Below, in pieces: positions 1 to 12,500 of a stretch of 64,000 nt of DNA. The notes below the pieces were generated by a model. It had not been told where the DNA came from and did no database searches. It saw only the letters and a list, made by a program, of their open reading frames with translations. The stretch covers positions 6,903,922-6,967,921 of the forward strand of contig JAQFVV010000042.1 of the NCBI GenBank assembly GCA_028023455.1, given 5' to 3'. Each line of letters begins with the position of its first letter. Position 1 is the stretch's first letter. The DNA comes from Epiperipatus broadwayi (lineage: Eukaryota; Onychophora; Udeonychophora; Euonychophora; Peripatidae). A program made the position numbers and the translations under genes.

Positions 1-79
1 ATTTTTTTTTTAATAATTTTTTTTGACGTACATCCTGATATAGGATACGTAGATTTTTATTTCTTAAGATATATTTAAG

Positions 80-170
80 AAAGGGATTCGTATTCGAACC
101 CAATACAGTGGATAGTAGCCAAATTCTATCTGCAGGTGTTATGGTGACTATATAGCCATAGTTTTTGCGT
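80..170 (-). repeat. tRNA-derived SINE-like fragment
   Basis: On the minus strand a B-box-like GGGTTCGAATACGAATCCC (82-100) lies about 60 bases after an A-box-like TATGGCTATATAG (149-161), the spacing of a tRNA-type pol III promoter. No cloverleaf folds cleanly, so it is a SINE head or a decayed tRNA copy. Confidence 0.35.
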
Positions 171-447
171 TTACTACCCTACGTGGTCAACAGATTCAAT
201 TTTTTTGATAGACTTTTATATAAACAACAAAATTAATACCGGGGTTGCCTGTTAAGATGTGAATTCTTACCGACTTAAGTAAGATAAAGACATTAAAAAA
301 AATTCATTTAAAAATACTCTGTAAAATTCTAAAAATATGATTTCAAGATCACAATAAGACCAATGAACATGTTCTTCAGCACGCTGGAATTGATACTATA
401 TAATCTACTATAGTAAAATCTCATTGCCGGTTAGGATAGTGAAATGA

Positions 448-687
448 ATAAGTAACAGATTTCCTAAAAATATATTTCATAGCAAACCTGAATGTTGTTT
501 TCAATATAGAGGCAGATATTGTTTAGATTATTTCAAAGACATGCTAAAGAAATGTAATACTGATTACTTTTACTGGAAAGATAATGGCACAATACAATGG
601 AGAGCTACAATCAGGCAGGGTGTTGAAGTTTTTCAGAAAGAAATGTTTATTGCAGAAGTTAAAAGACAGCAATGCAAATATCAATAA
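448..687 (+). other. Orphan 80-codon open frame, possible exon or relic
   Basis: An open frame without stops runs from 448 to a TAA at 685-687, with an ATG at 541. Its composition is unlike random AT-rich DNA: ECCFQYRGRYC, then YFYWKDNGTIQWRA and VKRQQCKYQ, with four Cys and two Trp. The only AG near its start (454-455) has no pyrimidine tract. It lies downstream of the last CCNF exon seen and on the opposite strand. I do not recognise the protein. It could be the last exon of a convergent neighbour or a transposon relic. Confidence 0.35.
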
Positions 688-1169
688 AAAGAATAATGAA
701 TAGCATGTTCTGTATGTGGATGTATTTATGGATATATTGGTTTGTATAATTAGCTTATAATTTATTTCTAAAGTAGTAGTATTTTTTCATATTCTTTTTG
801 GCACTGAAATAGCCATACTCATTTGTGAGTGGCTGCGGTAATGAAATTCTCTTATTCATAATATTAATATTTATACATGACTCACATATATATCTTAATG
901 TTTTAAAAAGTGCAAAGTAAACATTGAGCATTAATGACAGATATTCATATTTTAATTTTTAAAAAATTATCAAGATGAAAAATAATTGTAAAGATATTAT
1001 AAAACCCCCCCCCCCCAAGTATAACCTTTTTCTTTTGATATAATATTAAGTAACAAAATTTATTAAAGGATTTCATATAAAAATATATATCAATTATTTG
1101 ACTCTGATAAAAAAATTTGAATATGGTCATTCATCAAATATATTTTAACAAAATAGCAACAAAAATTAC

Positions 1170-1700
1170 ATGTAATAATTTCCACAATTCATTTCTACTT
1201 CAAATGATTTACACTGAATAAAATAATTACCAATTTTTTGCCTGTACTCTTTTTTGTAATTATATTGAGAATGATTTTTGTTCTGGGCAACAGAGGATCT
1301 CTGAAGTAAGAATTACTTCACATCTATATCCTTCAATTCCAATTCAATGTAGTTTTGATTTTGAAACACCAACATTTTTCCATTGCAAACAGCACACTTA
1401 TTTACATTATTTATTCATATGGATTATAATTAACAAATATATTTTAAAAAACCTTTATTTTATGCACAATCATTTTTTTTTCTAAATCAAAACAATATCT
1501 TATTTTGCAGCATCAAAGTTTTTCACTTTTTACACTGTATAATGCCTTGAATGTAAAGAATTAAAAAAGTGCATTTAAATTTTTTAAAATTCCAATTCAA
1601 AATTCATGTGATTTGCATTGAATAAAATAATTACTGACTTTTTGCCAGCAGTCTTTTTTTAAATTATATTGAGAATGATTACAAATAGACTGCAGATTTG
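1170..1700. repeat. Pair of ~95-bp direct repeats, unclassified
   Basis: Segments near 1185-1280 and 1595-1690 share GAATAAAATAATTAC, a TTTTTGCC motif and AATTATATTGAGAATGATT in the same order and orientation, about 410 bases apart. No coding potential is seen. They may be the ends of a small decayed element. Confidence 0.45.
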
Positions 1701-2321
1701 AATAAAATATATTTTAAGCAGTAATGAATAATTTTGGCACTCATAACCATATTAGTGCTGAAATATTTTTTTTTTTTTTTAAGATACTGTATTTGTTATA
1801 TATACAGAAAATATCTCAGGGTATAACACTAAACTGAAATATGAATATCCAAATATTAAATCACTATGGGAGTGATTTAATATTATATAAATAGAAGTAT
1901 AGTACTTTTTCTCTGCATAATTTGTATGTAACTTTTTCTTTTGCAAGTGTTCATATAAAAACAATAGTTTTAATTTACTCTTATTTGTGATTAGTTTGAT
2001 TCTCTTAAACATATTTCATTAAAAAAAAAATATAACTTTCATACTTTATCTATGAAGTATTGAGATAATTTTGTAATAAATTATATACCTCACACTCCAC
2101 AACAGAATCTACTTTTGATTGGAGTAATTCCAGAATTTGCTCACATTGTCAATAAATTATATGATCAATAATTTAATCATGTCAAAAAATAGTTTTTAAC
2201 ACATAAGTGATGTTATATTGCCATAATGTTGCAAAAGACGAGAACATTCACAAGCTATACTTGCAAATTAAATTATCTAATAAAAAAAAACCCAATTTAA
2301 ATATATAAAATTTTGTACAAG

Positions 2322-2880
2322 TCATTACTAATAGTAATAATAACAAGTCAGATGTCACATGACTTATATATAGCTTGCACTTACAAATATGTAAAATTAA
2401 GAGCGTGCTAATAGCTCTAAACAAGCTTTTTTTTTTATTTGTGATAAATGCTACTACAAGAGAAGACATTCAAATCATTTTTATCTTGGATTATAAGTCA
2501 TGTGACATCTGACTTGTTATTATTACTATTATTATTTTGCTGTTGTGGCTTTGGCTAAATTAAATGGCTAAGCCTACTAATATATGGAGTATCTGAATTA
2601 AGTTCAGGCCCATATGATTTTTTCAGTTGGAGAGCTGACTTTAAAGACATGTAGATGTCTAAAAGTTTCAGATCTTCTAACAATTAACTTTTAGATAAAT
2701 GCTTTGCTTGAGTTGGTTTTTTAAATCTAATGTCCCAACTCCTCACTGAAGAGACCCATAGGTCGAAACCGGTCTGGGGATGGGGACAATCCAAGATAAA
2801 AATGATTTGAATGTCTTCTCTTGTAGTAGCATTTATCATAAATAAAAAAAAAAGCTTGTTTAGAGCTATCAAGTCATTAC
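2322..2880 (+). mobile_element. Fold-back repeat enclosing a hammerhead ribozyme
   Basis: An 81-bp arm at 2412-2492 is the inverted copy of 2788-2868. A second inverted pair, 2322-2367 and 2493-2537 (core AGTCAGATGTCACATGACTT), flanks it, and the outer AAGTCATTAC recurs at 2870-2880. The hammerhead at 2731-2788 abuts the right arm exactly. Penelope-like elements and retrozymes carry hammerheads in their terminal repeats (known), so this is probably a short non-autonomous derivative of that kind. No protein is encoded. Confidence 0.7.
2731..2788 (+). ncRNA. Type I hammerhead ribozyme
   Basis: All catalytic-core elements are present in order. CTGAAGA (2746-2752) fits CUGANGA. Stem II is GACC-CATA-GGTC (2753-2764), followed by GAAA (2765-2768). 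A minimal stem III has A2768-C2769 facing G2772-T2773, and GTC (2772-2774) is the NUH cleavage triplet, so cleavage is expected between 2774 and 2775. Stem I forms between TGTCCC..CCTCA (2731-2745) and TGGGG..GGGACA (2775-2788) with an internal loop. The very short stem III is typical of Penelope-like-element hammerheads, which can act as dimers (known of the family). Activity is inferred from sequence only. Confidence 0.8.
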
Positions 2881-3414
2881 TATAAATTCTGACATTCTTC
2901 GATATTATTTTATATGTGAACACACTATTTTAAAACAGTACTATTGCTTTTTGTTTATAAATTATATCCATTGTTTTCTGCAGAGATACACAAATTAGAA
3001 TACACTTTGTAATTATATTTAAATATTTATTCTTTCAAAAAAGCATGCTTATTTGATAATAATGAAAATTCTGTTAATACAACTTTTTATTTTATTAAAA
3101 TATGTAACTAATAATTGACTATCACACCTAAGAAATATATATAACCAATCAAAATCAAACAAAATAACAATCATGTTTATATATAAATTGAATTATTAAT
3201 TCTGGTGTAGATATTTAGATGTTTCAAGCCTCTAATTTACCTGGTGATAGAAAGTTGTACTTGAAACAAGTATATAATGAGAAAATGTTAGTCTAAAGAT
3301 TTTTACAGTGGAAGATAGTTTACAATATAAAATATTTTGTTTGATCATTGCATTGTAAAATCTAAAATTTTACTGATTACATACATGCATGAGTGTGTAT
3401 AATGTTAACCTTAC
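2881..3414. other. Flank or last intron of CCNF, no feature seen
   Basis: AT-rich sequence downstream of the last CCNF exon found. I looked on the minus strand for a Ser-rich tail ending or an NLS-like exon and saw none. There is no convincing polyadenylation context tied to the gene. Confidence 0.5.
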
Positions 3415-3542
3415 CTGACCAATCATTTTCATCTTCTTCATCTCCATCATAACCAGAAGATGTACTACTAATATTTAAACTGGAACTATTATGTTCTTGT
3501 TCTTCAACATAATTCAGTTTAACAAAAGGCTCTACAGATTGA
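3415..3542 (-). CDS. CCNF: CCNF exon, acidic Ser-rich tail
   Basis: 128 nt. The acceptor is TTTAACAG and the donor is CAG then GTAAGG. It encodes a low-complexity acidic stretch ending STSSGYDGDEEDENDWSG, matching CSGYEGDQESEGEKEG in the cyclin F tail. It ends in phase 1 with no stop, so at least one more exon is needed; none could be identified in 1-3414. Confidence 0.88.
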
Positions 3543-6500
3543 CTGTTAAAGATAAATAAAAATTTACAATGAATTAAAATAAATCACTCAACCAACCATC
3601 AAACAAAAAAAAAAACTACACTATTTAAAAAATTATTAAAACTGTTTACCTATAGTATTCTGGATTTGAAGAAAAATATAAGCAACAGCAATGTAAATTA
3701 TTAATGAATGATACATACCGCCACGATGCTGATGATACATTTAATACAGTTAGTAATTCTTCAAATTTGGGCACCTATAAAATAGTAAAAAAAATAATAA
3801 TAATAACAAAACTTGATTTTAGAGCACATATTATTTAATATTAAAAATTACAATTATATTTATAGAAGTTTCAAAAATCCATAAATTGTTAAATATCATT
3901 ATTTCTACATTTAACCACTGTTATTAAAGACAAATATATAATGATTTAGATAATTTTCAAAAGTAATAACATTATTTCTGCAAGTTTATTTGATAAATTG
4001 CAGAACAAAAACATTAAATACATGAATCACACATGACAACTTAGTATTAGACATATTATTTTATGCCATTTTCTAAAAAAATATGAATACATTTGAATTA
4101 TTATTTTGAATGTTAAATTTTAATTATAATGTCAACAATAAGTATTTTTCAAAACAAGGAATCTTTTAATAACTTCTAAAATATTAAGATAATCAAACAT
4201 TTTAAAATAAAGTAAAAACTATAAGAAATAGTCATTTCCTGAATAAAAAAATTACAAAAACATTAAATTCATATTAATACTTTACAATAATTTGAAAAAT
4301 TTATAAAAGTAAAAGGAGTAATATGTCTCTCTCTTTTAAATTTTACTCCACTAGTGTATGAAAATGAGAGTGACCAATAAGAATGTGTTTGATTTTATAT
4401 GATTAAATTTGATTTAAAAAAAAAAGAAAAGAAATTAGTTTATATGTTTTCTTATAGTTAAAATAGGCAAAACTCTCCACAGGAGATAGTGATCACGTGA
4501 TGTTTTCTTTTAGTTTTATTAAATTTAAAAGGCACTTTCAGCAAGTATTTCTGTTAATATTAAATTAAAAAAGTACTATTCCCTCAATTTTATTAAGGCA
4601 TTCTAAATGAAGGTAAATAGGATTTCTACTCATATCGATAAGTTGTGTAACTACAAATAAACTATCTCCTATACGCCTATCCGATTGAAAACCTCCTTGC
4701 ATTTCTCCTACTATATTATTTTCTTCCATCCATTCTGCGACCGTTTCAACTCCATATATGCAAAAACTTTATATAACACTGATATTACTGCTATCGGTCT
4801 AAAATTACTTAACTTTCTATGATCTTTATTTTTTCCTTTAAATAGTAGCCTTACTCTTGTATTATTCCAACTATCCGGAAAATCTCTCTTCTGTGCCATC
4901 TTATTAAAACATGATAATAGTTTTAATTTTGCCCTATGTCCTAAACTTCATTATCATCTCTGCTGCCCATTCATCCAAACCTCGTCTTTCCACTTTTTAA
5001 TTTCTTTCCTGCCTTATTCAGTTCATTTTCTGTAAATCTAATATTTCCATTACTATATATGCTTTCATGTTTGTTATCACTCTGCCCTTCACATCTAACA
5101 TCTTTTCTATATCCATTATATATTTATTTAAGATTGTCTCTAATTCTTCTCTAGAGCTACCCTCTATTCCCTCATCATATTGTAATATTATTTCAATCTC
5201 TTCTACATTCCTTCTTTTAATGTATTTCCAAAATTTTTTATTCCCATCTCTTCCATTTTTATTAATATTCTCTAACAATTTACTATTCAATTTCATTATC
5301 TCTTTATAATTATCTATTTTAGCTAACTTCTTTTTTTTAAAAAAATACTTTTCCCATTTAACACCTTTTTCACTTCCTTTGTTCTTAATAGCATACTTAC
5401 ATTCTCTGCATTCTTTTTTTCTCTTTTTTATACTTTTACTGACTCTCACTTTCCTATTACTTTTATTCTTCTGAATATTCTCACCTAAAACTCTATTTGA
5501 CATTTTTTCTATTTCACCACATCAGTCCTTATATCCATTCCCAACTAATTCTTCCATGATTTCTTCAACTTTTATTTTATATTCTTACTAACTTATTCTT
5601 ATCATTCATTCTCCATCCACATATTTCACTATCCTTTCTACTTTTATTACTATTTTCCATCACAATTCTAACCACTTCTATTATAAAGAAATTATGATTA
5701 TTATTACATACTCTCTTCAGTATCAAACACTTTAATTTTACATACTTTATTCATTCCCTCTTTCTTTACTAATACATAATCTATTGTGAGGAATATATTA
5801 TTTCTAGATCATGTATATTGTCCCTCATACATATTTGATAAATTTCCAATGCTCAAATTCACTTTCTGACAAAAATTCTTCAAAAACTATCCATTCTTGT
5901 TATCTACATCATTAATTTTTTTAATGTGCCCATTCATATTCCCTATAACCATTATTCTCTTCTCCTTTTCTTTGAAACTCTGTATACAGTAGTGCCACCC
6001 AATGCAAGTCTTTGTAATCAATGGTTTTAGAAAGGTTTGTGCATAAAATCCCCATCTAGTGCCTAGTCATCCAATATCCCCATACTAGTTACTAACTTGA
6101 GGCTTCTGGAGGGTTGCATTAGATTCTTAGACATTGTTCTCAAATCCAAAGCTCCTCATTGATAAAAGCCACAAGCTAGAAACTTGTCTGTGGATATTGG
6201 ATAAGTAAGAACTAGATGGGGATGTTATGTACAAATCTTCCTGCATCCATTGATTAATAAGGCTTGCACTGGGTGGCACTACTTTATGGAGTTTGCTACT
6301 GTTAATAGCACAGGAAATGGTGATGGTGTTATGTTTCATTGGTTTTAGTGCTTTAAATAAATGGTTATATAAATTATATGGTTCTTTTGTATTTTCCCAT
6401 TGACAAACATAATTCTACCTGTATAGAGAGACAGTCAATCTACCACAAGACAATATATCGGACAATTTATATATTTTCAGATACTTATTTTATTTATATT

Positions 6501-9500
6501 TAATACTTACATTTAAAATGCTTGATTTAGTTTTAGAATTTCATCATGGTAGCTTTTAAAAATTCAAGATAAAAGAAAAATAGTTTGATTTTTTAAACAT
6601 TTTTTTCCTCCTAAAAGATTTTATTAAAATAACAGATTTTAATAATCAAAGTTTAGCTTAAATTAAATCATCAATCTTTCTCCTAAAGAAGTTTTTAAAA
6701 AGAATTGTGTTGTATATGAATAGTCATAGTTCAATATGTTATAATGGACATACTTAATGTATATGTCTAAGCAAACCATTTTTAATTGTAATCATTTTTG
6801 TTACTATTCCTGTCTAGCAAGTCGTCAATTCACACTTGATTTAATGGTAAATCTAAATGGAATAATATTCTGATCGCCAGATAAGATGAGTACAAGAAAG
6901 AAATTGTTGGGAGCTCCTGGGGTTAGAATCTTACAGCTTTCTGTAAAGAGAAGTACTTGAATAAATGTTTATTCTCGTACTTGAATAAATGTAGATTTTG
7001 TCTATGAAAAAATAAGACACCCCCATGAAAATAAACCCTATGATGTCTTTTGAAGCAAAAATTAATATAAAACCCAGTTATATTTTGAGGGAAATATGAT
7101 AAGAAAATGAAAGCAAAAAAAATCTAAAAAAAAAAAGGTAATTATTTATGACTGGTAAATTTCCAATAACCACAGAGTTAAAATCCTTGAAAGATTATAC
7201 TATTATTTTATAACTACTAATTTATTTTAAAGTGAAATATAGTACATAATGGATGAAACTAATATTCACTAGTACTACCATATGCATTATACTTTGTTCC
7301 AAAACCCTCTCATATTCATTATATATAACTTTGATTATAAAAGAATATGTATTGTGTACAGTATAACACAAATGCTTTTTTGTTCATAGGAGAGTGAGTT
7401 TAATGAGGTTTATGTTATTAAAGTTTATTATAAAAGATTGTAAAAAACAGTTATATTTAAATGTTGCAAGAAGGAGAAGAATTTTAAACTTTTATTCGGT
7501 ACCGGATGACATTGTTTATAGATGTAATGGTTTGCAAATGTTTTTACAGCGTAAATATTATTTATTCAAACATGAAAGTGAAGCGTCAAACTTCTATCAC
7601 AATTAATCACACTCTGGACAATATCATTTTCTTCATGAAGTTTTTTTCCTATAAAAATGTAATAACAATTTCAGACTAGAGCTTTTCTAATTATTTTTGT
7701 TTTTAAATCCAAATCACCTTCAGAATCTATACAGTTATCCCTATTTGCCATTATCCATTTTAGATTCTCAGTTGAACTCTTTAAATTCTAAATATTTTGA
7801 TGCAATACAATAACATTTTACAGTTCTTTTTTTTCTGCCTCTACTAAGTTGATAACTTTCATTATATAAGAAAGATACTTTATTTTTTGCTTTATAGGTA
7901 GAAAACATTTTATTTCATAAAATACTGTAGTACCACATCAAAATTTGGAAAGAATAAAAAACAAATAATAGAATATAGGTGCTTTCATTATAACCTGAAA
8001 AAAATTTAATAAATGTGATCTCATACAATGCTTTGAGATGGAAAAATGGTTATTGCCATATTGTAAAATTTATTAAATTTTTGAATTATTTTAAAATTTA
8101 TTTATATATTTTTGGATAATATATAATTAAAGATGTGTATATTGATACAACACATATCACAGCTTCACTGTATATAAAGAACCTTAAATCTATCTTAAAA
8201 GTTTTTTATAATATTTTTTTAAAAACTCTATAATTATTAAAGTAAAAGACAGTTTTCAAGAGGTTAAAGTCTATAATAAATAAAGGTTTTATAAATAATT
8301 TAGTAAGATTGCATAATCATGTGTGGCATGGAAAAATTTTAAATATCAGAAATTACAATCATTTCTACAATCACTTAATAATTAAACAGCCAAAGAAATG
8401 TCAATTTTTACTTGATTTAGAATTTCTTTTTAAAAATCAAATTACTTTGTTAAAAATTGACAGATATTTTACATACGTTCCAGAAAATTTAACTAGTTTG
8501 TGCAATCCCTGATTGAAAAATAATATGATAAAAAGATCAGATCCTTATTAAATAGTGTAATGATTAAACTCATTTTAAAGTTTTTTATAGATCAATATTG
8601 AAAGAAATATGATTTCTAGTAAATTACAGAAATCAAAATAATTTGTCCTTTTGAGTAATTTATAAACTAACCAGAATTTTTACAGCCCTAATTTAGAATC
8701 AGTGGAAAACTGATATACTATGGATAAAAATATAAGTAGAAATGATTTGATTTTCCTTATAAAATAGTCTTTTGGTTTCCTCCTACTCTAAATAACAATA
8801 ATCCAACATCAATTGACAGATTACAGCATCAATTTTGTTGTTACAGAAATAATTCAAAATTGCTATTCAATTGTAATAATACGTTAAAACTTAACTGATG
8901 CTTATGTTCTCACGTGTACACAAAAGTGATACACAAATGTGGTAGTTTCCAAATATCAACAAAAAACATACAGACATGAGTCTCATATGTAAATATCAAA
9001 ATATAAACATAAAAACAATATTTTTTAAATCAGATTTATATATATATTTTAATACAATAATGCTTATATACTAATAAAAAGTAAACCAAATGTTTTAAGT
9101 CCGAGAATAAAAAGGTCATAGACAAATTTAGTTTTCAGTTAATATTTCCAACGATATTTGGAATGAATTTGCCAAACAAGCTCACCATTTAATTTGTATA
9201 AGTAAATTGTCATTATTTATAGTTCAAATAGCCTATTCAATCAATTAATAATACATCTTCAATTTTAGAATGAATTTTTTTATCAGTAACTTCTTTAATT
9301 AATATTCTTCTTAAAAAAAAATTTCTTTTTGAGTTCCCTTCTTAATTCTTATTTAATAATTATGATTCTAGGAGGTTTTTTTTTCCTAATTTTTAAATAT
9401 AAATTGTCCCTATCTTCACGTTCTGTTTTATTAGTGTTGTTACCATTAGTTAAAAAAGCCTACATTTATTATTAATCATTTACTTAATTTAGAATAATCC

Positions 9501-12500
9501 TATAATGAAATCAAATTATGTATACTTTACATTTGCAGCTTTCAATCAAAGTCTAAAAGTTTCTTTATCTTTTTTTAAAAAAACATGGAAGAGCTGAGTA
9601 TTTATTTCAAGATAATACGATTAAAAAGTTAAACATGGAGAGCTCTCATTTTAAAATCCTCAAGAAATGGAGATTAGATCATTCATCTGCTATACTTATG
9701 ACTAGGGAGTTTTAGTCTGGATTGGATGAAACTTGGAAATTTTCAGATAATAAATTATTACCTTTCAATTATAAATCAACTACAAAGTAAATGTATTAGA
9801 TTAAAATGATTTGGTCAGAAGAGTAATAATGAACTGACTGTCAAAACAAAAAAATATATAATATGCTGCAGACTTCATCACTGATAGTTCATCTTTAAAG
9901 ACTCATTGATTATGAAATACAAGATATAAGCATGCAAAACTACAGACAATTTTTAAAAAAAATGACATTATATAGTTTGCAGAAAATTTCCACTGCATTT
10001 AAGTTAGAATTTACCAATTATTTAAAAATGTTAAAAAACTATCAAGATAGCATAACTTGAACATGATCAATAAAAAAAAAAGCACTTTACTTAGAACAGT
10101 TATTTAGACAGCAGTAACAATAAACCAATTATTCAACTGTATTTTCTACTTAAACAAGAAAATGTTCACAGGAAAGCAGGATTATGAAAATAATTTAAAG
10201 TAACTTTAAAAAAATTAAATATGTGAAATTGTCTAAAATGATATAAAAAAATTAATGATAACATAAGTAAATATATCTTGAAATGCAAGGAAAATGTTAC
10301 TATTCTTATGATTGGACTACCCATTGGTGAAGCTAACATCCATACGTAAAAATTGGCATGGATAAGTTTGTTTTTTTCCCAAATGAAATTATCAGTTCCT
10401 CTAAGATAACATATTTATGTTAAAAAAAATAAAATAGTAGCATAGAAATAATATAATGTTTATCAAATGATTTGGAAAAAAACATTTTTTTCATTAAGTT
10501 TGATCAATGTAAATATTGTGGAAATAATTAAACTGCTAACAATGGCAAAAAATTTCAAAACTAAGTAAAATAAATATGACAAAAATTGTAACTAGTATGC
10601 TGTGAATGTCACTATTTTCATCACACCAGTAAATAAGGTATAACAGAACATATTATGTCAATCCTGTCAGAAGCGCCCATATAATCTATCAAATATTCAG
10701 AATTTGAGGCCAAGTGTAAAATTCTAAAGAAAATGAGAGGCACTTTCCTTGAACTTTTCCAACCATATTTAGACTATGTATATTGGAAAATTTCTTGGTA
10801 AGGTTATGACCTTCATGATGGTCGATTGCTTTTTCAAATATACTTTCTTTTTTGATTTGCATTATATATAAACTGCATAAAGTTTGCTTTCTAAATAAAT
10901 TTATTTTTATATTTTCATATATATTAAAATGTATATAGTATTATGTTTGTTTACTAAATATTATTTTCATGTTTTCATAAATATTAAAATATATTTCATA
11001 TAACATTAGTTTTCTAAATAAATTTTATTCTTCATATATTAAAATGTACATTATATAAATTTCAACCCTCTCTCTTCCTCCAAAGTATTAGATTATTTTA
11101 AATGAGATATTGTTTTGTACAAAAGGACGGCATCAGGAAAACTACAAAAGAAAACAAGTTGCAAAAATATAAAATGTTACTTTGGAATAGGAAGTCACTT
11201 CAATAATAAGAAAAAAAGATTAAATGGTTACTAAATCAGAATGACAAAATGAAATATATAGAAGAATTCAACAAGAACTATATGGTAGCAAAAAACATGG
11301 AAGCAAAATAACTTTTACAATAAAAGCAATAACAATGGCAAATGCAACATATTTTAAATAAGCTGAGAAATGCCATTAAATTTAAAAATAGAAAAGCTCC
11401 AGTTAAATGATAGAATTATTATAGGTATTTTATAAAAAGATAAAAAACAAAAAAAGTTATGGCTAAAATTTAAAATATAACAAATGTCCAAATGATCTGG
11501 ATATGCCAGATTAATGAAAAAATACAAAACATTTTGAAAAAAAGTAAAAGAAGATAGTAAAAATTAAAGACAAATTAATCTTCTATAAGTTACTAAAATC
11601 ATTTAGAAGGAACTAATGGTATATTGGTTAATGAACCTCTCTTCAATGTCTTGAGATTTTAATCTGAATAGAACTTGGAAATTTTTTGCTCATAAACTTA
11701 TAAGTCCTAAACTGAAAGCAAAAAAAATGTTAAAAACTCAGAAAAGGCCAATGTGAAATAGATGAATAAATTTGCTGAGGATAAATGGAATGAATAAAAA
11801 TTGTTGAAAATTATTAATACCCACAAATTCTTTTATGTTAAAATTTTTAATAAAAAATGAAAACATTAAAATTTGATTTTTAGCAAAACAGTATAAGTTT
11901 CAAATTATTTTTATGTCCCTTATTATTAAACATATAAAATAAATTTTAATAAGATTTGCTATGGAGACTTTCCCATATGGCAACATTTTCAATAATAATC
12001 ATTTATTGAAGCTATGTTCGGGGGGAAAAAAATTAAATAAAAAAGTTAGAAATTATTAAAAAACAAAATTTTACTTTTTCATATAACTACTATCATGAAA
12101 TCATAAAATATTACAGAAAATGATTGCTGCTTTTGGCTTAAATTCCATCAATGATTTTCATCATTAAAAAAATGAGAGAGAAACAGATTGATTTTACAAT
12201 ATTTATATGTGTTAAAAATATAATTTTTTTTGCATAATATACTAAAAGAGAGGCATGCTTTGCTCTCTCCAAACAATGGACTAATTAATTAAAAATTCAA
12301 GCTCATTTGCATATGTGTATAATAAATCACAACAGTCTTCATTCGTAAAGCTATGAGTACGAGATTTGAATACTAAATCTTGAAAGCGTTAAAACATTAT
12401 ATTATAATTACAGTTTCACTAACGCATGCGAAAAAAATCGCATATTTATAATTACAATTTTTATTGGTGAAGAGAAAAAACAATTTATTATATATATGTA

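Noticed and set aside
7394-7606. Plus-strand 70-residue open frame with an RRRR stretch
   Set aside because: No recognised domain, no splice sites or partner exons, and a length expected by chance in this much sequence.
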